From the NCBI GenBank assembly GCA_002298925.1, contig DBMM01000004.1, positions 76,205 through 140,204 on the forward strand: a DNA stretch of 64,000 nt. The letters are read 5' to 3'. This DNA comes from Geobacter sp. UBA698. GTDB taxonomy: Bacteria; Desulfobacterota; Desulfuromonadia; Geobacterales; Pseudopelobacteraceae. Position numbers and translations under genes: made by a program. This document shows positions 9,135-18,747 of the stretch, in pieces; position 1 is the first letter of the stretch, and each line of letters opens with the position of its first letter. Under the pieces are notes generated by a model. The model ran no database searches, was not told the DNA's origin, and was given only the letters and a program-made list of their open reading frames with translations.

Positions 9135-9246
9135 TGCCAACACCCCCTTTCATGTCCTGTTTAAAGTATATGGATGTACATTTTTGTTACATCATATCGC
9201 AAGCTTGAATTAATAGCATACCAGCTGCGCTATGTAAAGCATTATG

Positions 9247-10158
9247 TCAGACAAAAACGCGCTTAAGAACAAGGCGAGGCACTTCACTAGCTGCCCAATC
9301 CAGAGCGGCAACCGCCACTAAAACCCCATGATTGGTAAGCCGCACAAGTTGAAGTTCTTCCCGTTTCAGCGGATCACCCAGACCGGTTTCATGCCACTGC
9401 GGCGCTATTCCGTGACTGATCTTGACCAGTCCTGATTCTGAAATTGGCACATCAGCCAAGTGACCGAGCGCAGCGGAGGGCGTCATGAACAGAGCATCGA
9501 GTTTGCCCAGACTTGATGCTTCCTCAAGAGATTCAAGGGTACAGGCTTCCTCGATGGTGAAAAGTCCGCTTTCAATTCTGCGCAATTCCTGCAGCGCAGC
9601 GCCGCAGCCAAGTTCACGGCCAATGTCGTCAGCCAGGGAACGTACATAGGTGCCGCGGGAACAAACCACCAGCAGGGAAACCAGCGGCGGTTCAAAAGCG
9701 AGCACCGCAAGTTCGCGGATTTCCACCTGGCGCACTTGCCGCTCAACCTCCTGTCCCTGACGGGCCAGCTTATAGAGCGGCTGTCCGTTCTGCTTGATCG
9801 CGGAAAACATGGGAGGAATCTGGCTGATGGTGCCGGAAAAACGGAGTAGAACGTCATCTAACTGAGAACGGCTAATGGTCAACCAATCCGACTCGCTTAG
9901 AACCCTGCCGGTCATGTCGAGGGTATCCGTGGCAAACCCGAGGCGCATCAGCGCCTGATAGCTCTTGAAGCTTTCATCCAGAAAAGGGATGGCCTTGGTG
10001 CCGTCGTTGACCGCCACCGGCAGCACACCGGTTGCGAAGGGATCAAGGGTGCCGGTATGTCCCACCTTGCGGATGCCCAGAATTCGGCGAACGCGACTGA
10101 CCACGTCATGGGAGGTAATTCCGGCCGGTTTATCAATTACTACAAAACCGTTAATCAA
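9247..10158 (-). CDS. truB: tRNA pseudouridine(55) synthase
   Basis: TruB makes pseudouridine 55 in the T-loop of tRNAs. The 303-residue protein has the catalytic motif GHTGTLDPFATGVLPV with the nucleophilic Asp (about residue 40), the N-terminal GFVVIDKPAGITSHDVV, and the TruB_N/TruB_C layout with RGTYVRSLADDIGRELG. Its start overlaps the nrnA stop by 4 bases, so the two are translationally coupled in the nusA-infB operon. Confidence 0.97.
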   Translation of the reverse strand: MINGFVVIDKPAGITSHDVVSRVRRILGIRKVGHTGTLDPFATGVLPVAVNDGTKAIPFLDESFKSYQALMRLGFATDTLDMTGRVLSESDWLTISRSQLDDVLLRFSGTISQIPPMFSAIKQNGQPLYKLARQGQEVERQVRQVEIRELAVLAFEPPLVSLLVVCSRGTYVRSLADDIGRELGCGAALQELRRIESGLFTIEEACTLESLEEASSLGKLDALFMTPSAALGHLADVPISESGLVKISHGIAPQWHETGLGDPLKREELQLVRLTNHGVLVAVAALDWAASEVPRLVLKRVFV

Positions 10159-11114
10159 AGGTAACTTCCAACAATGGCGCGTACTTTGGACCTGACGTCA
10201 TCATAGCTGCCGTCGAGGTTGCACCCGGCGGCATTGTGATGACCACCTCCGCCTAGCGCCCGGGAAAAGGCGGCCACATTTACTTTCCCCTTGGAGCGGA
10301 AGCCGATCTTCCATTTCGAGACATCTAACTGACGAAAGAAGACCGCTACTTCCACGCCATGAATGGAGCGAGGATAATTGACGAACCCATCGGTCAGTTC
10401 GGCGCCGGCCCCGGTCGCAGCATACATGTCAAGAGTGACCGTCACCGAGGCGGCCCGACCGCCGGCAAACAATTCAAGGGTCGGCAGGCATTGCGCCAGA
10501 AGCTCCAGGCGCTTGCAGGGCTGGTTCTCATAGAGCTGTTCGGCCACGTCCCAGGCATTTACACCGCACTCGATCAATTCGCCGGCAATGGTGAATGCCT
10601 CTTTATTGGAATTGGAATAACGGAAAGAGCCGGTATCGGTAATGATGGCCACATACAGACACAGGGCGGTCTCGATGTCGAACGCGTAACCGTAGCTTCT
10701 GGCGATACGATGCACCAGCACGCCGGTAGCGGCTGCGCTGGAATCAATCAGGTTGTGGTCGCCGAACAGTTCGCAGCCGAGATGGTGGTCCAGGTTGACA
10801 CGTTTACCAATGCGGGAGAAACGACAGAATTCATCCCCGGCACGGCGGAGTTCGCCGATATCCAGAATAAACGCTACGTCAAAATCACGCTCGGGAATGC
10901 CAGCCTGAACTGTTTCGACCCCCGGCAAAAAGGAGTAAAGTTCAGGAATGGGGTCACTGAAGTGAACGCAGACATCCTTTCCGATTTTACGGAGAAAGGA
11001 AGCCAGCGCCAAGGAAGAGCCGACAGCGTCGCCGTCCGGCCCCTCATGGGAGGTCAATAAAAAGGAGTTACTACTGCGAATTTCACTAACGATGCTCTGA
11101 ATCGTCTCCGTCAT
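10155..11114 (-). CDS. nrnA: DHH/DHHA1 phosphoesterase, NrnA-like oligoribonuclease/pAp phosphatase
   Basis: NrnA-type enzymes degrade very short RNAs and dephosphorylate 3'-phosphoadenosine 5'-phosphate. The 319-residue protein has the metal motifs SHEGPDGDAVGS, LDIGE, the DHH motif VNLDHHLGC and, in the DHHA1 domain, GGGGHHNAAG. I start at ATG 11114 (MTETIQSIVSEI); longer forms add 21 residues within rbfA. It overlaps rbfA by 29 bases, as is usual for this gene in rbfA-truB operons. Confidence 0.92.
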   Translation of the reverse strand: MTETIQSIVSEIRSSNSFLLTSHEGPDGDAVGSSLALASFLRKIGKDVCVHFSDPIPELYSFLPGVETVQAGIPERDFDVAFILDIGELRRAGDEFCRFSRIGKRVNLDHHLGCELFGDHNLIDSSAAATGVLVHRIARSYGYAFDIETALCLYVAIITDTGSFRYSNSNKEAFTIAGELIECGVNAWDVAEQLYENQPCKRLELLAQCLPTLELFAGGRAASVTVTLDMYAATGAGAELTDGFVNYPRSIHGVEVAVFFRQLDVSKWKIGFRSKGKVNVAAFSRALGGGGHHNAAGCNLDGSYDDVRSKVRAIVGSYL

Positions 11115-11454
11115 GCTTCGAGCCAATCTCCCTGAGGATAGAGTCAATGCGGTTTCCGTATTCCTGCGAATGGTCATACTTGAATATAATTTCCGGTATA
11201 TGCCGAATGGTCAAGGTACGGCCCAACTCTTTGCGAATGAAACCCTTGGCACTGTTCAGCCCGGCCTCACTGGCGCTTTTGACCGCCTCGTCACCGATCA
11301 CGGTAAAATAGATACGGGCCAGACTCAGATCCTCGATCACTTCTACGGCGGTGATGGTGACAAAGCCGATGCGGGGGTCATTCAAGCCGCGCGACAAGAG
11401 GGTGGAAACTGTTCCGTGAATGGCTTCGGCTATTTTTTCAGAACGCTTGCTCAT
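11086..11454 (-). CDS. rbfA: 30S ribosome-binding factor RbfA
   Basis: RbfA assists late maturation of the 30S subunit and 16S rRNA 5'-end processing. The 122-residue protein shows the KH-like fold signature: SKRSEKIAEAIHGTVSTLL, then DPRIGFVTITAVEVIEDLSL and IRHIPEIIFKYDHSQEYG. It follows infB by 85 bases; that gap contains short GGTCACA direct repeats and GGGAC-rich sequence of no clear function. Confidence 0.96.
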   Translation of the reverse strand: MSKRSEKIAEAIHGTVSTLLSRGLNDPRIGFVTITAVEVIEDLSLARIYFTVIGDEAVKSASEAGLNSAKGFIRKELGRTLTIRHIPEIIFKYDHSQEYGNRIDSILREIGSKHDGDDSEHR

Positions 11455-11539
11455 ATATCAACCTCGGTATCGGGAACTTGGGACGAGGGACAAGTGACAA
11501 CCTGATCCCGGTCCCAGGTCACAGGTCACAGATCCCCGT

Positions 11540-14296
11540 TTACAGTTTCGTAGCTATCTTCTCGATCTCAAAGGCCTCAATCAGGTCTCCGATCTTGAGG
11601 TCGTTATAGTTTTCCAGGCCGATGCCGCACTCGTAGCCGCTGGCAACTTCCTTGACATCATCCTTGATACGGCGCAGAGAAGAGAGTTTGCCTTCGTAGA
11701 CAACCATATTGTCTCTCAGCAGTCGTGCCTGTGCATTGCGCAGCATCTTGCCGTCCTGAACGTAGCATCCGGCGATATTGCCGATCTTGGGCACCGAGAA
11801 AACCTCGCGAATTTCCGCGCGACCCAGGAATTTCTCTTTCAGGGTCGGAGCAAGCAAGCCTTCCATGGCTTTCTTTACATCCTCGACCGCATCGTAAATG
11901 ATGCTGTAGAGACGGATATCCACCCCTTCCTTCTCGGCCATGGTCTGGGCCTTAACCTCCGGCCTGACATTGAAACCGATGATGATCGTGTTGGATGCGG
12001 CGGCCAGGTTGACATCGGTTTCGGTAATGGCACCGACGCCGGAATGAAGTACATTGAGTCGCACCGCATCGGTGGACAGCTTGCGCAGCGACTCACCGAC
12101 AGCTTCGACCGAACCCTGCACATCGCCCTTGACGATAACGTTGAGATCCTTGACCTCGCCGCTTTGAATCTGCTTGTAGAGGTCTTCAAGGGTGATTTTC
12201 GAGTGTTTGGCCATCTCAACTTCACGCTGCTTGATCTGTCGCAGGGTAGCAATTTCCTTAGCCTGTTTTTCATCTTTCAACGAAACAAACACGTCACCGG
12301 CATCCGGGACGCCTGACAGGCCGATAACCTCCACCGGCATGGATGGACCGGCCTCCAGTACCTTTTCGCCGCGATCATTCTGCATAGCCCTGACGCGACC
12401 CGAATGAACTCCGACCACACAGTAGTCACCGTTCTTAAGGGTACCATCCTGGACCAGCACCGTTGCCACCGGACCACGTCCCTTATCCAGCTTGGCCTCG
12501 ACAATGGTTCCCTTGGCTGGCTTGTTGGGGTTGGCCTTCAACTCCATCACATCGGCCTGCAGCAGTATCATCTCCAGAAGGGCTTCGAGATTGAGACGTT
12601 TCTTGGCTGAAACTTCAACCATGGTCGCATCACCGCCCCACTCGGATGAAACCAGACCGAATTCCATCAATTCCTGTTTGACCCGATCAGGCTTTGAATC
12701 GGGTTTGTCAATCTTGTTGATAGCCACGATAATCGGCACACCGGCAGCCTTGGAGTGGTTAATGGCTTCACGGGTCTGGGGCATGACACCGTCATCGGCA
12801 GCCACCACGAGAATGACGATATCGGTAACCTTGGCACCACGGGCACGCATGGCCGTGAAAGCCTCGTGACCAGGCGTGTCGAGGAAGGTTATCTTGCGGC
12901 CGTTCAGCTCTACATCATAAGCACCGATGTGCTGGGTGATGCCGCCGGCCTCGCCGGCAATAACGTTGGCCTCGCGAATGGCGTCCAGCAACGAGGTTTT
13001 GCCGTGATCGACATGCCCCATGATGGTAACCACCGGCGGTCTTTTTTCCAGGCTTTCAGGGGCATCGGGGGCCGATTCATGGATTTCGTCCAGATCGATC
13101 GCCACATTTTCCACTTCGTAGCCATATTCAGAGGTCAGGATTGCGGCTGTATCAAAATCAAGGGCATGGTTGATGGTGACCATCATACCCATCTTCATCA
13201 GGGACTTGATCAGGTCTGTGGCCTTAATACCCATGCGCTTGGCCAACTCACCAACACTGATGGTTTCGGTAATCTTGATTATGCGCTTGATGGCCTTGGG
13301 AACAGTTATCTCTGTCTTGCGGGCATCGCTGACGCGTTCCTTGCCTTTTTTCTTGGAGCCTTTGTAAACCGGATCAAAAACGCGTTCACGTTTTTCAATG
13401 ACTTCATTCTTGCGCGGCTGTTCCTTCTTTTTAGCGGGGGGGCCCCCCTTCTTGCCACCACCCTTGACAGCATCGACGTATCCGCCAGCTCCCTTGGCAC
13501 CGGGCTTGCGACGTTCATCTGCCCCAAGAGGGGCTGTCGGGGCCAACTGGACCTGCTTCATACGCGAACGATCGGGTGCGGCTGCGGCAGTTGCGGCGGC
13601 AGGAGCGGCAGCAGGCGTACTAGCACGCCTCTGCTGGGACGGTTCACCAGCGGGTCGAAGCTGACCAGTACGCTGGGGAGCGACAGTTGCATCCCTGGAA
13701 ACCACACGGGTCGGCCGAGAGGTAACACCAGGAATTTCCATCCGGCCTAAAATGCGGGCCTGATTGGGTCCGGTCTTCACCGCTTCAGGTGACGTCTTGG
13801 CTTTTTCCAGGGTCACCATTTCCGTCTTCAGCTCAACTGCGGGAGCTTCTGTCGGCGTCATTTCTTCCTGAGAAACCTTATCCGCATCTGCCGACGGGAC
13901 AGCAGGTGCAGCTGAAATCGCGACTGGCGCCGATGGAGCAGCTGCAACCGGGACCGCAGGTGTTGGGGGCAAAGCAGGGGCAGCAGGCACCGGAGATACG
14001 ACCGGTTTCTCTGTCGGCTTCTCTACCGGCTTCTCTTCCGGCATCACAGCAACCGAAACAACTTCCGCTGGAACAGGCACAGCCTTAGCCCGGCGGCGAA
14101 TGATGTTTGTGGTAACCCTGACTTCTTCGGTGCCACTATCTTTTGCCTGGGATGGCGTCAATTTCGCAATCACATCCTCATCAACCAGCGATGTGGCTGT
14201 CTTGGCATCAACTCCTATATCCTTGAGACGGGACAACACTTCCCGGCTCTCCAGCCCCAACCGCTCAGCCAGGCTGCTCACTCGAATTTTAGTCAT
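11540..14296 (-). CDS. infB: Translation initiation factor IF-2
   Basis: IF-2 is the GTPase that places initiator tRNA on the 30S subunit. The 918-residue protein has an N-terminal IF2_N domain (TKIRVSSLAERLGLESREVL), a low-complexity Pro/Ala linker with PVEKPTEKPVV repeats (about 85-300), a second IF2_N domain (ISVGELAKRMGIKATDLI), the G domain (G1 GHVDHGKTSLLDAI, G3 DTPGHEAF, G4 NKID) and domains II-IV. The true start is ATG 14296 (MTKIRVSS); upstream codons belong to the ylxR gene end and intergenic bases. Confidence 0.97.
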   Translation of the reverse strand: MTKIRVSSLAERLGLESREVLSRLKDIGVDAKTATSLVDEDVIAKLTPSQAKDSGTEEVRVTTNIIRRRAKAVPVPAEVVSVAVMPEEKPVEKPTEKPVVSPVPAAPALPPTPAVPVAAAPSAPVAISAAPAVPSADADKVSQEEMTPTEAPAVELKTEMVTLEKAKTSPEAVKTGPNQARILGRMEIPGVTSRPTRVVSRDATVAPQRTGQLRPAGEPSQQRRASTPAAAPAAATAAAAPDRSRMKQVQLAPTAPLGADERRKPGAKGAGGYVDAVKGGGKKGGPPAKKKEQPRKNEVIEKRERVFDPVYKGSKKKGKERVSDARKTEITVPKAIKRIIKITETISVGELAKRMGIKATDLIKSLMKMGMMVTINHALDFDTAAILTSEYGYEVENVAIDLDEIHESAPDAPESLEKRPPVVTIMGHVDHGKTSLLDAIREANVIAGEAGGITQHIGAYDVELNGRKITFLDTPGHEAFTAMRARGAKVTDIVILVVAADDGVMPQTREAINHSKAAGVPIIVAINKIDKPDSKPDRVKQELMEFGLVSSEWGGDATMVEVSAKKRLNLEALLEMILLQADVMELKANPNKPAKGTIVEAKLDKGRGPVATVLVQDGTLKNGDYCVVGVHSGRVRAMQNDRGEKVLEAGPSMPVEVIGLSGVPDAGDVFVSLKDEKQAKEIATLRQIKQREVEMAKHSKITLEDLYKQIQSGEVKDLNVIVKGDVQGSVEAVGESLRKLSTDAVRLNVLHSGVGAITETDVNLAAASNTIIIGFNVRPEVKAQTMAEKEGVDIRLYSIIYDAVEDVKKAMEGLLAPTLKEKFLGRAEIREVFSVPKIGNIAGCYVQDGKMLRNAQARLLRDNMVVYEGKLSSLRRIKDDVKEVASGYECGIGLENYNDLKIGDLIEAFEIEKIATKL

Positions 14297-14300
14297 AGGT

Positions 14301-14903
14301 CTACACCTCCCCCAGGAAGTTTCTGTATCGTTCAATTTCAGCGGCAAGCTGCACAACAAACCCGCCTGGCCTGACAGCAACAGCGCTGCGTGGCGCTTTA
14401 CCGAGTATGGCCCCAAAATCATCCTTTGTCAGCACGCATTCACAGGGAATACCATGAACACCCGCCAGCACCACTATTTTCTCGCCAATATTCTCTGACA
14501 CATCCGCAGCCACCAGAACCAGACCCGGCTTGTTTTTGCCCCTGATTGCATCGCTGACAAGGGAACCGCCCGATACGATCTTGCCAGCCCGGTTGGCCAG
14601 GCCCAGATACCCCAGAATCCGCTCGCGCATCAGATGTGCTACCATGGCGACCATCTCGTCAGGCGGCAACGTCCTTGATTCCTGTTTAAAGGCCCGGTTA
14701 AACTGACGTTGCTTAACTACCGCAGCCAGGCAATGCCTGCTGATACAGGTATAAGCCCCCCTGCCCGGCAACTTGGAATCGATATCCGGAAGAACTTCGG
14801 CCTGCGGTGAAAGTACGAAACGGATCAGATGAGCCTTGTCGCGTGTTTCACGACACCCCAGACAGCTGCGTTGCGGCGTTTTCTTTTCGCTCTGTCGGGA
14901 CAT
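14301..14903 (-). CDS. YlxR (DUF448) - L7Ae/L30e fusion protein
   Basis: The 200-residue protein joins two families usually encoded as separate genes between nusA and infB. Residues 1-85 are YlxR/DUF448 (RSCLGCRETRDKAHLIRFV, then LPGRGAYTCISRHCL). Residues 95-195 are L7Ae/L30e-like (GYLGLANRAGKIVSGG, then LVLVAADVSENIGEKI). Both are proposed RNA-binding proteins; YlxR binds the RNase P RNA in Bacillus. It lies 9 bases after nusA and 4 before infB, fully embedded in the operon. The exact role is unknown. Confidence 0.92.
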   Translation of the reverse strand: MSRQSEKKTPQRSCLGCRETRDKAHLIRFVLSPQAEVLPDIDSKLPGRGAYTCISRHCLAAVVKQRQFNRAFKQESRTLPPDEMVAMVAHLMRERILGYLGLANRAGKIVSGGSLVSDAIRGKNKPGLVLVAADVSENIGEKIVVLAGVHGIPCECVLTKDDFGAILGKAPRSAVAVRPGGFVVQLAAEIERYRNFLGEV

Positions 14904-14912
14904 TCCTGCTGG

Positions 14913-16070
14913 CTACTCCGCCTTCTCTACATCAACGGGAGAAACATCGTCGCCAGTGGCCTGATCATCCTCCGGTTCGTCTTCCTGATGCTCGATACCG
15001 TCATAGGAGGCAAACTCCTGAAGTTCGGCTTCTGCGGCCTTGGCTTCGCTCTTGATATCGATGCGGCATCCGGTCAGGCGGGCCGCCAGACTGACATTCT
15101 GGCCGCGTTTGCCGATTGCCAACGAAAGCTGGTCGTCGGCAACTATCACCTCGAGCGCGCGGTTTTCCTCATCAACGAATACCTTGGAAACCTGAGCCGG
15201 CGAAAGGGAATTGCAGGCGAAACGGGCAATATCCTCGGACCAGGGAATGATGTCTATTTTCTCACCGCGCAACTCAGAAACCACATTCTGGACACGGGAT
15301 CCGCGCATACCAACGCAGGCCCCCACCGGATCGACATCAGGATCATTGGAAGATACAGCCAGCTTGGCGCGACTGCCCGGGTCGCGGACCACAGCATTGA
15401 TCTCTACGATCCCTTCGGCCACTTCCGGAACCTCTGCTTCAAACAACTTGGCCAACATACTGGGATGAGTGCGCGAGAGGATAATCTGAGGCCCCTTGGT
15501 AGTCATGCGGATGTCGGTAATGATGGCCCTGATGCGGTCTCCCGGACGGTACACTTCGCGAGGCATCTGCTCTTTGGAAGGGAGGATGGCCTCGGCGCGA
15601 CCAAGATCTACCAACAGATCGCCTTTTTCAAAGCGCCGGACCATGCCGGTGATAATTTCCCACTGACGGTCACTATACTCATTAAAAATTGTTTCCCGCT
15701 CAGCTTCGCGCACTTTCTGGATAATGACCTGCTTAGCAGTCTGGGCTGCAATGCGGGTAAAACCGCTGGCATCAAGCCTTTCACCAAGGGAGTCGCCAAC
15801 CTCCACATCCGGGTCGATCTCACGGGCCTCCTCAAGATCGATCTCTTTGTAGGAATCCTCCACCTCTTCAACAACTGTCACAAACTCGAACAGCTCAACC
15901 TCGCCCGAATCAGGGTTGTAATGGGCCTCAAGATCACGGGTGTTGCGGTATTTTTTGTTGGCTGCGGTCAAAACCGCCTGTTCCATGGCTTCCAGGACAA
16001 CCTGTCGGTCGATCCCTTTCTCCTTGACGATCTGCTCAATAGCGTGCTTGAGACTGATGTTCGTTTCCAC
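14913..16070 (-). CDS. nusA: Transcription termination/antitermination factor NusA
   Basis: NusA binds RNA polymerase and nascent RNA and modulates pausing, termination and antitermination. The 385-residue protein has the N-terminal polymerase-binding domain (1-130), an S1 domain (GMVRRFEKGDLLVDLGRAEA), KH1 (ILSRTHPSMLAKLFEAEVPE then GACVGMRGSRVQNVVSEL) and KH2 (LSLAIGKRGQNVSLAARL). It lacks the C-terminal acidic repeats of E. coli NusA, which is normal outside gammaproteobacteria, and ends in an acidic tail. The start is GTG preceded by AGGAGAAG. Confidence 0.97.
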   Translation of the reverse strand: METNISLKHAIEQIVKEKGIDRQVVLEAMEQAVLTAANKKYRNTRDLEAHYNPDSGEVELFEFVTVVEEVEDSYKEIDLEEAREIDPDVEVGDSLGERLDASGFTRIAAQTAKQVIIQKVREAERETIFNEYSDRQWEIITGMVRRFEKGDLLVDLGRAEAILPSKEQMPREVYRPGDRIRAIITDIRMTTKGPQIILSRTHPSMLAKLFEAEVPEVAEGIVEINAVVRDPGSRAKLAVSSNDPDVDPVGACVGMRGSRVQNVVSELRGEKIDIIPWSEDIARFACNSLSPAQVSKVFVDEENRALEVIVADDQLSLAIGKRGQNVSLAARLTGCRIDIKSEAKAAEAELQEFASYDGIEHQEDEPEDDQATGDDVSPVDVEKAE

Positions 16071-16106
16071 GGTTACTTCTCCTTGCTGACTGTGTATGAA
16101 ATCAGG

Positions 16107-16592
16107 TTAAAATTCAAATTCCAGGTTTGCCTTGGCAACCCGTTCCAACGGGATAGAGGCTCCCTGCCCCTCTTTCAGCTTGATCACTACGTGCCCATCC
16201 TGAAGCCCTTCCAGATAACCAAGGAAGGTTTTACGCCGGTTTCCGGCCTCATCGGGACACGGTTCATAGGTGCGCACCTTTATCAGACGTCCCTTGAAGC
16301 GGTCATAATCGGCCTGAGTCTTGAGCGGGCGGTCGAGGCCTGGCGAAGACACCTCAAGGGTATACTCACAGGGAATGATGTCCTCAACATCCAGGACGAG
16401 CGACAACTCGCGACTAAAGTCAGAGCAATCGTCCAAGGCGACCCCTCCCTCCTTGTCGATAAATAGGCGCAACAAAGCCTCCCGACCTGTCCGCTTGTAC
16501 TCGATTTCCACCAGTTCAAGCTGCAGGGATTCGAGAATCGGCAAAGCAATGACGCGAACCTGTTCGCAAATATCTTCCCTATGAATTGCCAT
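16107..16592 (-). CDS. rimP: Ribosome maturation factor RimP
   Basis: RimP acts in 30S subunit assembly. The 161-residue protein has the N-terminal alpha-beta domain (LELVEIEYKRTGREALLRLF, DKEGGVALDDCSDFSRELS) with the conserved YTLEVSSPGLDRPLK, and the C-terminal SH3-like domain. AAGGAG lies 6 bases before the ATG. It is the first gene of the rimP-nusA-ylxR-infB-rbfA-nrnA-truB-rpsO operon. Confidence 0.96.
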   Translation of the reverse strand: MAIHREDICEQVRVIALPILESLQLELVEIEYKRTGREALLRLFIDKEGGVALDDCSDFSRELSLVLDVEDIIPCEYTLEVSSPGLDRPLKTQADYDRFKGRLIKVRTYEPCPDEAGNRRKTFLGYLEGLQDGHVVIKLKEGQGASIPLERVAKANLEFEF

Positions 16593-16601
16593 AACTCCTT
16601 T

Positions 16602-16636
16602 AAAAACAAAAAAAGTGAGCCTTGGGAGCTCACTTT
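16602..16636 (-). terminator. Terminator upstream of rimP, ending the secretion ATPase unit
   Basis: On the minus strand AAAGTGAGC, a seven-base loop and GCTCACTTT are followed by TTTTGTTTTT. It lies between the GspE/PilB-like gene and rimP and isolates the translation operon from the unit upstream. It overlaps the rimP leader, so it could also act as an attenuator. Confidence 0.8.
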
Positions 16637-16712
16637 CGAGTGAACATAAATTTTACAAAAAATAGCACGACAAATCCGCGAATGCAAGCGTTTTTTCAAC
16701 CACAGAGACCAT

Positions 16713-18647
16713 TTACTTGATGCAGACCCTACGCACTTCCAACAAATCGGTCAACCCCTGAAACACCTTTAGTATGCCATCCTGCTTGAGAGTGGTCATG
16801 CCATCCTGCATCGCCTGTTCACGGATGATATCGGCGTCTGCCTTGCGTTTAACCAACCCCTTGAGCTTATCGGTGCCATCAAGCACCTCGTGGATGCCGA
16901 TCCTGCCACGATAACCGCTATGACCGCAACGATCGCAACCAACTGCCCTGGCCATGACGATATCTGCACTGTCGATACCGGTCCTGCTAAAACTGTCGCG
17001 TCCGAACTCGTCGATGATTTCCTCTATTTCTGCCTGGTCTGGATTATAGGTTTCCTTGCAGTCCTTGCAGAGTCTGCGGGCCAGACGCTGGGCCAGAACA
17101 CACAACAGAGCATCTGAAAAACTGTAGGGATCAAGTCCCATCTCCAGCAGACGCGTGACGGTTTCCGGTGCAGAGTTAGTATGCAGCGTGGAAAACACAA
17201 GATGGCCGGTCAAAGATGCCTCCACGGCCGTGCTGGCGGTTTCTTCGTCACGCATCTCGCCAACCATGATAACATCGGGGTCCAGACGCAAAAATGAGCG
17301 CAAGGCCACTGCGAATGTGAAGCCGATGCGTGGATTGACCTGCACTTGCCGCAACCCGACCTGTGTGATCTCGACCGGGTCCTCAGCAGTCCAAATTTTA
17401 CGGTAGGTAGTATTGATCTGGGCCAGGCCGGAATGCAGAGTGGTTGTTTTGCCGGACCCGGTTGGACCGACCACAAGTATCAATCCATAGGGGGATTCAA
17501 GCGATTTATGAAAAACACTCAAGTTGCGCTCGGTAAGGCCGAGATCCTTGAACGCCAGCGGATCTCCGCTGGCCAGCACCCTGATGACCACATCCTCCAT
17601 ACCACCGACGGTCGGCATAGTGGCCACACGCAGTTCCGTGTCCAGGGGTCCGAATTTCTTGAAGTCGATCTTGCCGTCCTGGGGCTTGCGCCGCTCAGCA
17701 ATATCCAGGTCAGCCATGATCTTGATGCGTGAGGGAATCGCAAATTTGTATTTATAAGGGATTTTCTGATACACGGAGCATTGCCCGTCCACCCGAGTTC
17801 GCACCACCACATCCTTCTTGCCGGGGTACGGTTCGATGTGAATATCAGAGGCCTTGCTCATATAAGCATCGTAGATGATCTTGTTAACCAGCTTGACGAT
17901 GACGCTGTCCTTTTCAGTGACCTTTTTAGTCTCTTCTTCGATATCAGGTTCGTCGGATGCGGATGACTTGCTGAGCAGTTCGACGATACTGTCCGGCACG
18001 ATGTCCAGATTCACTTCGTCGCTGGCCGAAGCCTTGCCGCCCATATCAATGTTATAGAGGCGTTTGAGAACATTGTTAATAGTGGTTTCAGTGGAAATCA
18101 CAGAAATGATTTTCAGGCGGATATTATCTTCGAGTTCACTGACCTCCTGCTGACGCAGCGGATGCGCCACGGCCAGAGTAAGGGTGTTGCCTATCTTGGA
18201 AATCGGGGCTATGCGATGTTTCTGGGCATATACAGCACTGATGAAACGTGCCACCGAGACATCAAGATTCTGTGCTTCAACCTTGACAAAAGGCATATCA
18301 TACTGAATGGCAAGTGCCTTGGCCAGCTGTTCCTCATCAATATAATGCAACTTAAGCAGTGCCTTACCCAGAGGAATGCTGTTATCTTTGCTGATTTCAC
18401 GGGCATGGACCAGCTTCTGCTGATCAACTATATTCTCCTTGAGAAGAATATCGGAGAGCTTTTGTCGCTTGTTCTTATGATCAAGCACGAGGCTGAGGTC
18501 GCTCTCCTTGATGAAGCCCAGCTTGCAGAGCAACTGACCAACAGGCTGGTCCGGAAAAACCTTTTGCAATTCCAGAGCTTCACTCAGCTGTTCAGAAGTA
18601 ATCAATTGCTGCTCTATAAGCAGTTCGCCTACTTTTTTAACTTGCAT
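16713..18647 (-). CDS. GspE/PilB-type secretion ATPase with two N-terminal MshEN domains
   Basis: This 644-residue hexameric ATPase would power pilus assembly or type II secretion. Residues 1-200 carry MshEN-type repeats (GELLIEQQLITSEQLSEAL; GQLLCKLGFIKESDL; PLGKALLKLHYIDEEQL), known in some family members to bind cyclic di-GMP. The catalytic part has Walker A VGPTGSGKTTTLHSG, an Asp box, Walker B RLDPDVIMVGEMRDEETAST, the His box TGHLVFSTLHTNSA and the tetracysteine zinc site CKDC...CDRCGHSGYRGR. It is the last gene of a unit with a LysM protein and a membrane-anchored degenerate receiver. No pilin, GspF or secretin gene is adjacent, so its partner system cannot be named. Confidence 0.88.
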   Translation of the reverse strand: MQVKKVGELLIEQQLITSEQLSEALELQKVFPDQPVGQLLCKLGFIKESDLSLVLDHKNKRQKLSDILLKENIVDQQKLVHAREISKDNSIPLGKALLKLHYIDEEQLAKALAIQYDMPFVKVEAQNLDVSVARFISAVYAQKHRIAPISKIGNTLTLAVAHPLRQQEVSELEDNIRLKIISVISTETTINNVLKRLYNIDMGGKASASDEVNLDIVPDSIVELLSKSSASDEPDIEEETKKVTEKDSVIVKLVNKIIYDAYMSKASDIHIEPYPGKKDVVVRTRVDGQCSVYQKIPYKYKFAIPSRIKIMADLDIAERRKPQDGKIDFKKFGPLDTELRVATMPTVGGMEDVVIRVLASGDPLAFKDLGLTERNLSVFHKSLESPYGLILVVGPTGSGKTTTLHSGLAQINTTYRKIWTAEDPVEITQVGLRQVQVNPRIGFTFAVALRSFLRLDPDVIMVGEMRDEETASTAVEASLTGHLVFSTLHTNSAPETVTRLLEMGLDPYSFSDALLCVLAQRLARRLCKDCKETYNPDQAEIEEIIDEFGRDSFSRTGIDSADIVMARAVGCDRCGHSGYRGRIGIHEVLDGTDKLKGLVKRKADADIIREQAMQDGMTTLKQDGILKVFQGLTDLLEVRRVCIK

Positions 18648-18683
18648 GCTTATCTCGGATGGTTGCGATTTGTAGCTGAAATA

Positions 18684-18718
18684 TATAAACGCCCGTATGG
18701 AGGATACGAGCGTTTATA
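18684..18718 (-). terminator. Hairpin between LysM gene and secretion ATPase gene
   Basis: TATAAACGC and CGTAT on one arm pair with ATACG and GCGTTTATA on the other, with one internal mismatch and loop GGAGG. On the minus strand it is followed by TATATTTC. It lies in the 100-base gap between the two genes and may attenuate expression of the ATPase. Confidence 0.5.
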
Positions 18719-18747
18719 ACAGAAAGAAACCAAAAGTAAACATTCTT

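Noticed and set aside
11455..11539. Short GGTCACA and GGGAC repeats between infB and rbfA, considered as a CRISPR-like or regulatory array
   Set aside because: Units are only 6-8 bases, irregular and inside an operon; no spacer-repeat pattern.
14829..16466. A 545-codon plus-strand open frame opposite nusA and rimP
   Set aside because: Antisense shadow of well-supported genes; no recognisable domain and no ribosome site.
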